A stretch of 64,000 bases of DNA from Paracyclopina nana (Eukaryota; Arthropoda; Copepoda; Cyclopoida; Cyclopettidae): positions 8,680,001 to 8,744,000 of the forward strand of contig JAGUCH010000001.1 in the NCBI GenBank assembly GCA_019096065.1, given 5' to 3'. This document shows, in pieces, positions 1 through 10,883 of the stretch. The notes beneath the pieces are model-generated. The model did no database searches and was not told where the DNA came from. It saw only the letters and a list, made by a program, of their open reading frames with translations. The translations under genes were made by a program, and so were the position numbers. How positions within the stretch are numbered: position 1 is the first letter of the stretch; each line of letters starts with the position of its first letter.

Positions 1-3000
1 AACAAAGAACTTGTTCTTCTCGGTCAATTCGGCATGTAAAGTTGTCATTAGGATTTTCCGTATCTCTGACTGGCATCTTTTTGTACTCTGCTCTGGCCAA
101 TGAGGATAAAGAAACTTGAAGACTTGCTGTCATCGCTTCATCTGTTCCCACCTAAAGCCAAAAGTTCTGGGCTTGCTTAGCCGCACAGCAGAAACTTGGC
201 CGAGAATCTACAGCAGAGAGTCGTGCACCCATGGGAAGGGCAAAAAAGGGAGAAGCAAAATTGATCGCATTATCTGCTAATGAAATGCCAGTTAAGATCT
301 TATTTGCTTCATTCTCCGTATCTTCTTACACGCTGAGGGAGTGATCCGCGTAATGATGTTAGTGAAAGGTAGTTTTCCAATTAAGTCAAGATTTTGTTTG
401 CACGCACGCTAATTTACGCACGTGCGAGGCAGCCGCCTCCTACTGAGCTCGAAAAGGATACCTGCAATATCCCTGTTTTGTGCAAACATGGCCGCGCTGT
501 CCACGCTAGAAAACTGCTTAGCTGTTTTGCTAATGAAAAATGTGCACAGTTGCTGTATTGGAGCCACAGAGATTTTACGCCTCAGCAAATACGTTGGATT
601 TCGGCAGTGAGAAATCGTTATAGCTCCCAATATTATTATTGTTTGTTTGGCTAATTGCAAAAAGGAGAAGGCAAATCAAATAGAACAATTACTACTGGCT
701 GTTGTAGCACCCTCTAGAGACAAGTAGACCTGTCAAATAACGGCAGACAAATGGAATTCAAGTGTTTGCTTAGCGCAACACTATTTATCTATTTTGGCCC
801 CGCCAAAAGCAAATCACTTGCGCTGCCTAAACGTATCCATTTTCCTCGATCCGCAAAGCTCTCCAATATCACAATTAATAAGTGCAATGAAAAGAGCAAC
901 TGCAATAAATTATCCTCTTTAATGGCACATAAATTGAATAATCTTTATTGCTGTACTAAAGAGAGAGTCAGGAAGCATAATATTATTATTATACACAAAT
1001 GAAAAAAAGCCTCAAATATTAAGGACAAGAGTGCAATTTATTGCAAAAGCCTGCTACGCTGGTTGATTCGTTCAAGGAATGGGCGTGAATTTGACTTGAT
1101 TCATAGTTGGTGTGTCGTGAGCTCAGTCTAAAGTGGGGCTAAATCTTCTTTTGGCGCTCTAGGTGGCCGGCAGGATGTCTCTTTTAATGTTCGCCTTTTT
1201 TTAAACTTTGCTGCTGACCTTTGCCTGACCCAACATATTTCATCAGTTTGACACGAGCAATTTCCGATCCGACATCGCTTTAGTGAAAAGCTGAGGTAAC
1301 AAGCTGTACAAACATTTCTCCAGCTTGCATCCGCCAGGCAAATCCTAGGGCGCTATTAGCGAAGGTGACAATTTCTTGGCGATTTCCAAAAACTTAAGCA
1401 TAGCCATTTAGGAAATAACTATTATGTCGACCATGTGCTCTCAAGAGCCGACCGCCGTCAAATTATGGCTCGTAATTGCCTCGCCGAAGGCGACACGAAG
1501 CTGCCCAAAAAGATTTTGAAGAATTACCCGAAATTGAGCTGGCTGCATGGCGATTCATCTCACACCTAATGAGGAGAAATATTTAGAAAGTCTTCTTTTT
1601 TCGTCGGCTCGCGCTCGCGAGAGCGCCGAGCGAGAGTAATTAATTAGACCACCATGGTAGTGGCGAGGAGGTTGGCTGCAAATATTCTAGTCATATTTTA
1701 AAGCCAGGTCTTAAAAATTGGTCACACATACTTTTCTAAATCAGACTTTTTGCCACGGAGATGGGCGCGCTGTAAAACCTCGGGGCATTGCAATAAAAAG
1801 TATTTTATTATGCGCAAGAGCAGAGAGGTGAAAAGAGAAACTACCCTCTACCCATCGATTGGTGTGATGGTAAACACTAATCAAGAACTGATGATGATAG
1901 CAATTCTATTTCAACGACAGACAACAAAGGGGCATGTGTCACCACTTCGGGCGAAATCGAGCGGAGCCAATCGGGCGCGGAGCGAACGCTCATTACGGGC
2001 CGTGGCTCGTCAATCCGTTGCAAATCAGCCTTGATTTGAAAGCACGGAAAAAATGAGGGCAAAGTAAATAAAGCGGCCAAGTAGCTGGCTGCTAGGCGCG
2101 AGTGTCAACAGCTGTCAACTTTCCGGCTTGGTTATTGTTTTGGATGTCTATATTGAATAGTCAACATAATGGCTGAAATGCCACAGACGTAAAAAGTAAT
2201 TACAGGAAGCCAGCCAACACCTGCCGAGAGCTGCTAGTGTGATAATCATTTTGTCATTGCTTCAGTCATGCTTTGAATCATTTTCAGCTGATCTCGACAG
2301 GATGCACAATGATTAGGCACCTAACCAGGCCAATCATAGAAAGGCAAATTAATTGACTTTTGCGCGCCCTGCACTACTTTTATGGCTCTTTATTGCTTCG
2401 ACTGCTATTTACAGCTGCTGGGCAGCGAAATTAAGTTCCTCCATTCCTGCATTCCACTGATGAACTCTGAGTTTTGTCTCCATCATCCTTATTGAATTAA
2501 GGAGCAGCGCCGTGGTGTGTTTTTGTTCATTTTATGCTTCTTTGGAGAGATTTTGGGGCGTGAAAAAAGGCGAAGATGACTAGGGCCATGATTCCTGCAG
2601 ATGAAGTCGTCAATGCATTGTTGAAGGTAATAGCCAAGAAGTGGGAGGTCTAGGAAGACATAGCCAAAGGGCTCGACAATGAAGACCTAATTTTTCCGCA
2701 GGCATCTTGAATTTCCATTCAGACCTTCAGTTTTACCTGTCAGCACCAAAGTGACACATCATTAACTGTTTTGGCGCGAAACTTCACTCCCCCGATGTCG
2801 GTACAAGCTTCATGGCTCAAGCTAAGCATGCACTATGAGGACAAATCAAAAGCCCGTTTCTTCCAAAATGTAATCTCCATCCGAGGATCTGATGAGCACA
2901 GGCTGAAGAAAGGGCTTGCTTTTTTGGCCTGCCCACCCCCATAGTGCTTTCTGCGCTGGCTTGGGAACATCTTGCTTATTCGTCTCTGTTTGACACCCTG

Positions 3001-5639
3001 ATTACAGGCCCTGTGTGGAGTCCTAAGCCGCCAACTAGCACTTGAACAAGACAACAACAATAACATCTAATCATCGTGTGCACGAAGGTTTACACTAGCT
3101 TCTTCCTCTTGATTTGGTACCATCTGAAAAATGTGCCACCACCGCTATGATGTACTGCGATCACGTAGCTCAGCACGTTGTTGGATCAGAATTAGCAGAT
3201 CAAAGCGTGGCTACCACCAATTTATTAGAATTAGTGAGAATTGTGACGGTAGCTGGCCATCGTTAGTCAAAATATCACATAATGACATGGTTCTCATGGC
3301 AGCAGAAAATGATACAAACCAGAGCTTATTTGGGAGATCTGCGTTTTGTACGAAACATGGCTATCGAATCGTGAATGTGGAACTATTTAAAAGCGCGCGC
3401 GCGCTCGTCGTAAGAATCGAGCCTCGAAATGCAAAGTGGATGGGACATTTGCTAAATTAGCATGACCGAAGAAGTGTCTCGTCAAAGGGAAGTTCATCTC
3501 AAACAAAGAGCGAATTCCGCGAATTCCTTCATCACATCAGCTTTGTTGGCGCGCTCATTCCTAATAAGTTGAACAAATGCAATGATGGCTGATAAAAATG
3601 AAGTGGTTTCCCTGCAAGAGGAATGGGTCGTGTTTTTCAGCTCCAGATCATGTTGAAAATTAGGGTCATCATCTTTGTCGGCCCTTGTTATTATTTAGGT
3701 CTGGAAACCAATATAATAATGGTCTGCTGTAGGTCTGACACCTCGGTCTATTGAGCTTGATGTCATGCTGGGACCTCGACAGGTCCCTAACAGCCAAAGT
3801 CATTTCGTTCAATTTCCTCCAGGAGACTACTACCAAACGCTGCAGCAGCTAGCGAGCGAGTTCAGCCAAGGCTCGCCATGTGGATTGCAGCGTATGCAGC
3901 AACATTTGATGGACTTTTCTTGGGCAATTCCAACGCTCTGGCTTATTCCAGGTGCGGCGCCCCAGCATCATTGGCTCAAAACGTTTTAATGGCTTTTTCT
4001 CACTGGCCCTCAACAACAAAGCAAGATCTCGCCATAAATAACTGAAGCCCCCGTACAATAAAACGAAGCTGTACTCGGTTTTACCACTCGCGACTATCTA
4101 ATTATTTCGCTGGAACCAATTACTGCCTGGCTTCATCGCCTCAACTGCTGCTGCTGCTGCGCACCATCAATGCCAATAATGTGTTTGGAAGGACTCCTCG
4201 CGGGTGTCAAAAGTTGAATGGAGTCGGTGGCTAAATTGATGTAGTTGTAGGTGATCAGCGTCCATTGTGGTTCGCATTTTTTTACCATTGTTGCTCGAAT
4301 TCCGTATGTTCCCCAGCCAGCCCACAATGGGCTGGAACAAATCACCTCGTTGACGACTTTTTCAAAGTGGGTGGGTTTTCCGAAATTCCTCGCGCGCAGA
4401 CTCATTGAAAGGGGTTAATGACGAAATTATTATTTCCTCCGTGATTTATTGTCAAGCCACATTAAATGAGGGGCTATCGCTTTTCATTAAGTCTATTAGC
4501 AACGCATTTCTCATGTTGCTCCAGCCGAAGCCTCTAATCAGCCCGGGCCCAGGCAAAGTACACGCGTGGAAATCCAATCGTCGATTGCATCGTTCGAGTC
4601 CTTAGTCGTTCGGAAGCTCCGAAGGCTCTTGAAATAGGCAAGCTGGAAATGGCGTTGTCGGAGGGATGAGATGATCGATACTGTACTGCATTCCATTTCT
4701 CGTTCGAAGCGAAGGTGGGAAATGGGAGGGCGACTTGGAGAAGGAAGTTAGTGATTAAGTGCGCCCCAGGGTTTGAGCACCAGTGATTTTCACCTACGAT
4801 GATCTCTTCATTTATCACACAAACGGCTCTTTTAGCGGGGTTTTCGCGAGAGGTCCGTCATGATTTTTGAAACAAAGCTCGCGGGAGGATTTATTTGTGC
4901 TTTGTCACTTGAAATTGTGCCGATTGGTCACACTCGTCTTGTTGGGCCATTTTTCCTCAATTAGGGCGATGCGATGATCGTCCCACAATCCGTGCCATGG
5001 CAAACCACCACTTTTTGTGATTTACACTTCGTCATCTGCAGTTCGTTGAGAAATGACTTCACAAACATGGACGTGACCGAAACACGAAAAGAGATTTTTC
5101 AAGTATCATTACTCTAATTGGATGTTCATTCACGTGACAGACGGAACACCCAAACTGCTCGCACGCTCAATTTTCATCGCGATGCCAGCTGTGCCGCACA
5201 ATGAACCCGTTTTTGCGCGCTCCAATTTTCAATTCCGTTTCCTCGGCTTCCAATGAGCGCGCCTACTTCTGGAAGAAAGAAGGAGATTTTCTCAGCTTGT
5301 TTTCCGACTCCGCTGCCAGTTGCTTTGGCCTGGGAATGACACCCATGATTTATCAAAAGTGCCGGACTGAGCGCCGCAGCGTATGATTTTACTGCGGGCA
5401 AATTGATATGCGATGTAAACAAAAGTGCTTCTAATGGTCTTTCCTTCGGCTTGCCCGACCGGCGGTGTAATGCGCGCGCTAGAGCAAAGTTGTTGAACAA
5501 CAACAGGTTAGATGGACCACCCAGGGTAAAAAAAGATGAAGTCTCGAGTCGATCTGTTACACACCTTGTAATTGCATCCTTTGAAACGCGCATCTCACAC
5601 TTAAAGTTGAGCGAGCGCGGTCAAAAGCGAACGCTCAAA

Positions 5640-6070
5640 TCACTCCGCCGGCCACAACCCTCCACTTGACTCCATGCATCACCCTAAGCGACGGCTTGAT
5701 GGCATTATTAGGGAGCGATTGAAGCGTCGGCTCACGAGGCCGCACCAACGACCACCCAAATCCCGCCGACGATGACCTCTTTGCAGCGCAGCAGCCCAGC
5801 GAGGCCGACATTGACCTTCGCCGCGAGCTCCCCCAAGCAGCGCCGCCGTTTCCGCCGCGCCGACCGAGAACAGCCGAAAACGGAACTGCGAGCCGGCGGA
5901 CGTAGCGGAAAAGCTCTCCACTCTCGCTCGCATTGACACGTTCTCGCCTCATTTGCGAGATCCCATGGGACACGTTGAAAGAACACGCCTCAATCGTGGA
6001 GCACCGCTAACTTCCACTCTTCACGGCATCGCAAGAGAAACCCTCGAAATTCTTGACCTTCTCGCCGAAC
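5640..6070. promoter_or_regulatory. GC/CpG-rich block upstream of lbx
   Basis: About 430 bp are clearly richer in G, C and CpG than the surrounding AT-rich DNA. Open frames exist on both strands, as expected in GC-rich sequence, but none shows a family motif. It may be a promoter or an unrecognised first exon; neither can be shown from sequence alone. Confidence 0.25.
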
Positions 6071-6304
6071 AAAAAAAAGAGTCGTCGGCGTGCTCACAAT
6101 TTCCGTTCTAAATGGAACGTTTACGACTGGACACGCAATAATTCATTGTCGAGATGGTGTGAATGATTTTATTGGCCAATTTTTTAGCTTCATTATTTTT
6201 ATGACTTTCGATCAATCCTAGATAATCGAAGATTGATTGCTCGACGTGTCCCGATCCATCACGATTGCACCAAAAATGGTAAAATAACGCGATTGATGAA
6301 TTAA

Positions 6305-6690
6305 TAGCTTGTTCTCATAAAACTCAGTAAGGCAGGCGGTAAGCAAAGCAATGCACTTTGGAAGCTTATAACTCAGTAAGTATTGAGCCGATTGGAACCA
6401 AATTTGGAGGGATTCATAAGAGCATATTGAAGAATCTTCATGCAAAATTTCATCAGGATCGGAGAACTCTAAGGAGGTGGCTGATTTTTCTCCTTTGCTT
6501 AACTGATTTGCCTCACTTTCAGTAAGGCGGCCTTAGCGTCCTCCGATCCGGATGAAAATTGGCATGAAGATTCTTCAATACGTCCTTATGAATTCCTTGA
6601 ATTTTGGTTCCAATCGGACGAGTAGATGCTGATATATGAGCGCGCAAAGTGCCTTGCTTACTTTATAGAAATGTTTATGAGAACAAGCTA
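6305..6690. repeat. Degenerate 386-bp inverted repeat (foldback/MITE-like relic)
   Basis: The arm at about 6305-6480 matches the reverse complement of about 6520-6690. Shared blocks include the outer tagcttgttctcataaa, a central ccgattggaaccaaa, and tattgaagaatcttcatgc. Small indels and many substitutions separate the arms, so the element is old. No open frame or clear target-site duplication was seen. It fits a non-autonomous foldback or MITE relic. Confidence 0.7.
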
Positions 6691-6842
6691 CTGGCTCTCG
6701 TGATTCGACCACTTAGCCACGGCTTTTCCTTGCGAGCAAGTCGTTATTTTCCTAACGACTGACTGGCAATAGCGCTTTTGCACCTTTTTACAAACATTCA
6801 CCGAAATGGAGTTTTCTCAGTTGCGTTCTTCTTTGGGGGTGG

Positions 6843-6850
6843 TATATAAA
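6843..6850 (+). promoter_or_regulatory. TATA-box-like sequence
   Basis: The octamer tatataaa lies about 830 bp upstream of the first recognised lbx exon, on the same strand. It could be a core promoter for lbx or for a short isoform, but no initiator or transcript evidence is visible. Chance occurrence in AT-rich DNA is possible. Confidence 0.2.
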
Positions 6851-7676
6851 GTACCCCCAACTTGTCAGAAAGATAATTTCCCCCCTGGCGGATTTTGACA
6901 CGCTGGAAAATGATCAAAAGCAACGTTTTCCTTCCTAAAGTAGGCAATCAAGCAATGCTGAAATATCTGTGTATTTTTATTATGCCCTGCTGCTATGCAT
7001 GATAATTCGGGCTGTCGTTGCATGCACACTATTTGCCTTGCGTACCTAATAATGTGGAAAAAACATTCAATTTACTAGTTGATTGACGCAACTACCCAAG
7101 CATTATTCTACAGAAAAACCAACTCTAATTATGTCGTGACTTTCCTAATTGGCAACTTTGCAGTTAGCAGGAACGGAAACGAACGCACGCCAAACAAAAC
7201 TTTGTGTCAAATTGTCGTTGAGCCAAGGCGACAGAAAAAACACATCGAATATTTTCCAATCAGATTTGGAACATGTGAGCTCGTAATGAAATGTGTGATT
7301 TTTGCCGTACACCACCAGGTATATTATTCAATTCGGCATTCTATTTGAAGAGAGCCTTTATTAGGCAGATGAGTAATGGTGTCGGAAATCCACTGCTTCA
7401 ATAATTGAGTAGTCAATCGAAAATCAATTGTAAGCACTTTTGCCGCTGATTGTTTGCTTAGCTGACGTCACAGTTGTTAAAATCAAAAGTGGGCAAATGT
7501 GAAGTGTGAGAATATTACGACCATATACCAATGGAATTTCCAAAAAAAAAAAAAAAAATGAGGCGGTTTAAAGCCCATGTCGCCCCAGGGTCAGTTGGAA
7601 GGCGCGAACAAGGCCAATTATGCATTAAAAATTAACCTGTCAAAATTGTCACTAATTGTGATTGATTTCCTTGCAG

Positions 7677-8293
7677 AGCTGGACCCATCTCAGTTGACAT
7701 TCACGTCTAAGCAGCCACCAAAGAAGAAGCGGAAATCACGCACTGCATTCACCAACCATCAAATTTTCGAGCTGGAGAAGCGGTTCTTGTACCAGAAATA
7801 TTTGTCGCCGGCTGACAGAGATGAAATTGCCGCTCAACTAGGATTGTCAAATGCTCAGGTACAAATTTGCCATACCGTCGATCCGATTCATTCGATAATC
7901 TACTTCTTGTTTCTTCAGGTGATCACTTGGTTCCAGAACCGCAGAGCAAAGCTGAAACGCGACATGGAAGAGCTCCGCAAAGACGTGGAATGCACGACCC
8001 AAGTCTTGCCGCACGCGCTGGTCGGGCATCAGCAGCACGTCGCTGCGGCCGTGGCAGCCTCGGTTCTGGCCTCGAGGAACGCGGCCGCGGCCGCGGCAGT
8101 CGCCGTCTCCAAGTCCTATTCTTTCGACCTCCAACGACCTCACTTACTGCACGCCGCGGCGGCCGCGGGCCTTTCGAGATCCGAGGCTGGCAGCTCCACC
8201 AGTTTAATTAGTCCAAGGTCGCCGCCCGACTCGGCCTCCGTGCCAGCCGACTCAAGATCTCCTCCTATTCGGGTCACCGATTCGGACGGCTGA
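7677..8293 (+). CDS. lbx: Ladybird/Lbx homeobox transcription factor (N-terminus missing)
   Basis: This is a nuclear DNA-binding transcription factor of the NK-like ladybird class, which acts in muscle and neural patterning in animals. Two exons are seen, 7677-7858 and 7919-8293, separated by a 60-bp GT-AG intron at the usual Lbx position inside the homeodomain, between ...SNAQ and [14 protein letters not shown]. The homeodomain begins [19 protein letters not shown] and is diagnostic for Lbx. The C-terminal part is rich in alanine runs, Ser and Pro. The first exon shown opens after a strong acceptor (ttccttgcag) in phase 1, so there is upstream coding sequence. A 13-nt exon at 7577-7589 (ATG, then GT at 7590) would fit the phase and give a short isoform starting MSPQE, but the usual N-terminal eh1 motif was not found in the window. 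The identity of the homeodomain is certain; the start is not. Confidence 0.93.
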
Positions 8294-8837
8294 ATTCCAA
8301 CCACAGCTCTCTAAGTCAATGCTCTGCTGTCATGATGAAGACCATCCTGGATCACGAAGACAGAATGGCGTTTCATTGTGAGCTACTACGTCCTCCCATC
8401 TATACTGCTAAGTTATATTAATTGTGCGTGCCTTTCAATAGTCCGGTTCCTATCAAGGATCATTAGCTGGGATTGCTTGAATTAGTCGACAACCTCTTCG
8501 TTCGGCAATGTTTGCCGCTAGTGCATTTCTTCTTTCGGCCTCAATAGTAATGACAATAACCATTCGTTCAAATTGACTGCTATTACTAAGCTACTGAAAT
8601 TGTAAAAAACGAATCACATTCTTGTAGAGCATTGACTGATTTGCAGCTCTCCCCCAAGTCAGATTTATGAAAAACCAACTTGATTTCTTTTTTGCTTCGG
8701 AAAAAAACACATTATTCTCTCGATGCCAAATCTTAGTCTTACGTGTTGTTATTTGTGGTCATGATATGTATGATAATTATTCAAAAAAATCTTTAGTAAA
8801 ATAAAGACACGATAACCGAGGCCTGACGATGATGCAT
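8294..8837. other. lbx 3' untranslated region and convergent gap
   Basis: There is no coding signal. This is the lbx 3' UTR, ending near a canonical poly(A) signal at 8800, and it runs into the stop codon of the oppositely oriented secreted-protein gene at 8838. The 3' UTRs of the two genes probably overlap. Confidence 0.6.
8800..8805 (+). promoter_or_regulatory. Poly(A) signal AATAAA for lbx
   Basis: A canonical AATAAA lies about 505 nt after the lbx stop codon and only 33 nt before the stop codon of the antisense neighbour. Cleavage 10-30 nt downstream would fall at or inside the end of that neighbour's coding region. Confidence 0.6.
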
Positions 8838-10171
8838 TTAATACACCTCCCTGAGAGACACTTCATTCAGAACTTGCTGCAGAAATTCGAATGCCCGGTT
8901 GTTCACGTCGGTTCTGCGAGCGATTTCCTGCTTCACCATCTCGAGCAAATTCTCCAACTTTGCATCGCAGCCATGATCGCCGCCTTCCTCCCCACTTTCC
9001 AGATGGACAGTCAGCTCATGGGGCATGTCATCGTAGTTGCCTGTTTTTATTTCGATTCCGTCAGCAGAGGTAGTCGCGACTGATGCTCCATGCTCTTCTC
9101 CGAGCTGATCATTGACATCAGTGGAATCTTCATCGGTTGCCATTTTAGAAATGTCTGTAGCTGCCTCAGCTTCGTCCTCTGTTGCACCTCCTTGCATTTG
9201 GCTTACGTCTCCATGGTCAAGTATTTCCTCGTCGATTACATCATTGCCATTGTGAAGGCTTTCATCGTTTTCAGCAACGTCTGCATCATTGCCCTCGTTG
9301 TGGTCAACTACATTCTGCTCAGTTGCCTGGAAATCTCCTTGCTCGTCCACTGCGAGAGCTTCTGTGGTTTCACCAAGTGCACCAGGGTCCAAAGTTTTGA
9401 TCTCGTTGTCGTCGTCAGCAGGCTGATCGGTGACTTGTTGGAATACACCCTCACCACCAGAAATTTCCGTGGTATCTTCGCTAGCCCCGTTATTGGGCAA
9501 AACTGGCAGAGCTTCATCATCAGAATTGCCAGACTCTTGGTGGAAAACTCCCCCACCAGCACCTTCGGTGGTGTCTCCGCCTAGCGCGTTAGCTGCAATA
9601 TCCTCAGACTCTCCATTGGGAAAGTCCTTGAAATTGTCTCCCGGCAACACGGTGGATGATTCCCCATCAGTCACCACTTCATCGTTTTCTTCGTCGTTTT
9701 CCTCTTCGTCGTCCGATGGCTTTTCCGAATCTTTTGCTGGTGTGAGATCTTCAAGTGCTGGCTCGTCTTCGCCGTTGTCGTCGAAGAGATCTTTCTCCTC
9801 GGGTGCTCCATCACCCTCGTCTCCTAACGGAAGCTCAAATAAGTGAAAGGAAATTTCCCAATGTTGTTAGCTTTACCCTCATTTACGTAATCATCGTGGT
9901 AGCTTTTGGCCAAATCGTCGCAGTCGTCGTCGCCCAGGCCACATTTGGAATTTTTAGCTGGGAAGGATCTGAATGCTTTTTTGGCAGATGAGTGCTGCTT
10001 ACTCCGCGCGCACACTGGGCTTTCGAATGACTTTCCTTCGAGGCTTTTGATGCAGATGAATCCTGGAGCACAATCGTCGTCAAAGTTGCAATGCTTAACT
10101 TGCTGCCTGCCTGGCCTGCATTTTGCTAGGGTCATCAAGCAAGCTAAGGCGATCAAAATGCTTGACTTCAT
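8838..10171 (-). CDS. Secreted Cys-containing, highly acidic protein
   Basis: I do not recognise the family. Two exons, 10171-9877 and 9823-8838, join in phase 1 over a 53-bp intron to give 426 residues. The ATG at 10171 is chosen because it starts a clear signal peptide (MKSSILIALACLMTLAKC). A short Cys-bearing segment follows (HCNFDDDCAPGFICIKS, then one Cys in PVCARS and two more near residue 78), loosely like small extracellular Cys-rich domains. The rest is dominated by Asp, Glu, Thr, Gly and Asn and is probably disordered. It ends in a helical segment around KLENLLEMVKQEIARR. The predicted product is an extracellular acidic protein, possibly calcium-binding or matrix-associated; that role is inference from composition only. 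It is convergent with lbx. Confidence 0.8.
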
Positions 10172-10883
10172 ATCTTGCCAATGATAATCAATCAATGTTT
10201 TAATTGAGATTAACTTTGATTTATGAATTAATCAGTTCTAATTTATGATTTCTTTTAAGTTATCGTACTTCAAGGCAACCTATTAACTCAATCCACATCA
10301 GAAGTTCCGCAGAAATTGCTACTCCGAAATGCAATACATTTGTAGCGCTTAATTAGAATTGCGATGGTGCCTACACAACCTCTCACTTTATTTGCTAGTA
10401 GGTAGAAAGCTCTCAGAGCGGAAGCTTTCTCTTTCCCCGCGCAACCTAGGCATACCATGCATCGCCCAGTAAGCATGGAATTACGAGGCTTAGCGTAGAT
10501 TAGCAAAACAAATCAGCAAGGCATCTGAGAGATCTATGAGTACGAATTGGATATCAATATGTTAAGGTGCATAACTAGCCACTTTGTTATAATCTGTGTG
10601 TATCTTACATAGGGTGAGCACATATAAAAGCCATTTTTGCCATTCCAGGTGTCGAGTTACGTGAAGAAGCTAAGCTTCTTAATTTAAATGAAGCCCACTC
10701 ATCAAACGCAGCTATGTAGGCGGAGAATGCTCTGCTTACATCGAGGAGCTGCTGCTCACAATTCGCTGACAGGGAGGAATGAAAAGAGAAAGCTCAGCTG
10801 TTCAAGCCGAAAACTCTGACATCAAACCGATCTCTTGTTAGTCATTTTGGATTATCAGGAGGAGTGCTTTTCCTCCATTCACG
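10172..10883. other. Divergent intergenic region
   Basis: These 0.7 kb separate the start codons of the secreted acidic gene (-) and the transporter gene (+), so the stretch should hold both promoters. A TATA-like catataaaag at 10621-10630 could serve the transporter. No coding signal is seen. Confidence 0.4.

Larger units (their letters stand above)
1..7576. other. Gene-free 5' flank or first intron of lbx
   Basis: I find no supportable coding gene in this stretch. Open frames here are short, lack family motifs and are not joined by good splice sites. It is likely upstream regulatory DNA or a large first intron of lbx, because the first recognised lbx coding exon starts with an acceptor and the conserved N-terminal repressor motif of Lbx proteins was not found. 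It contains a GC- and CpG-rich block near 5640-6070, a degenerate inverted repeat at 6305-6690, a TATA-like sequence at 6843 and a 17-bp A run at 7542-7558. Confidence 0.6.

Noticed and set aside
3131..3460. 109-residue open frame
   Set aside because: It has no motif, no splice context and no similarity I recognise in AT-rich gene-free DNA.
5772..5936. Frame starting MTSLQRSS as lbx exon 1
   Set aside because: The MTS start resembles vertebrate Lbx1 only by chance. No eh1 motif, no matching sequence and no suitable donor were found; the GC-rich DNA gives open frames on both strands.
9090..9584. 164-residue frame on the + strand
   Set aside because: It is the antisense shadow of the acidic secreted gene; the hydrophobic look comes from reversed Asp/Glu codons.
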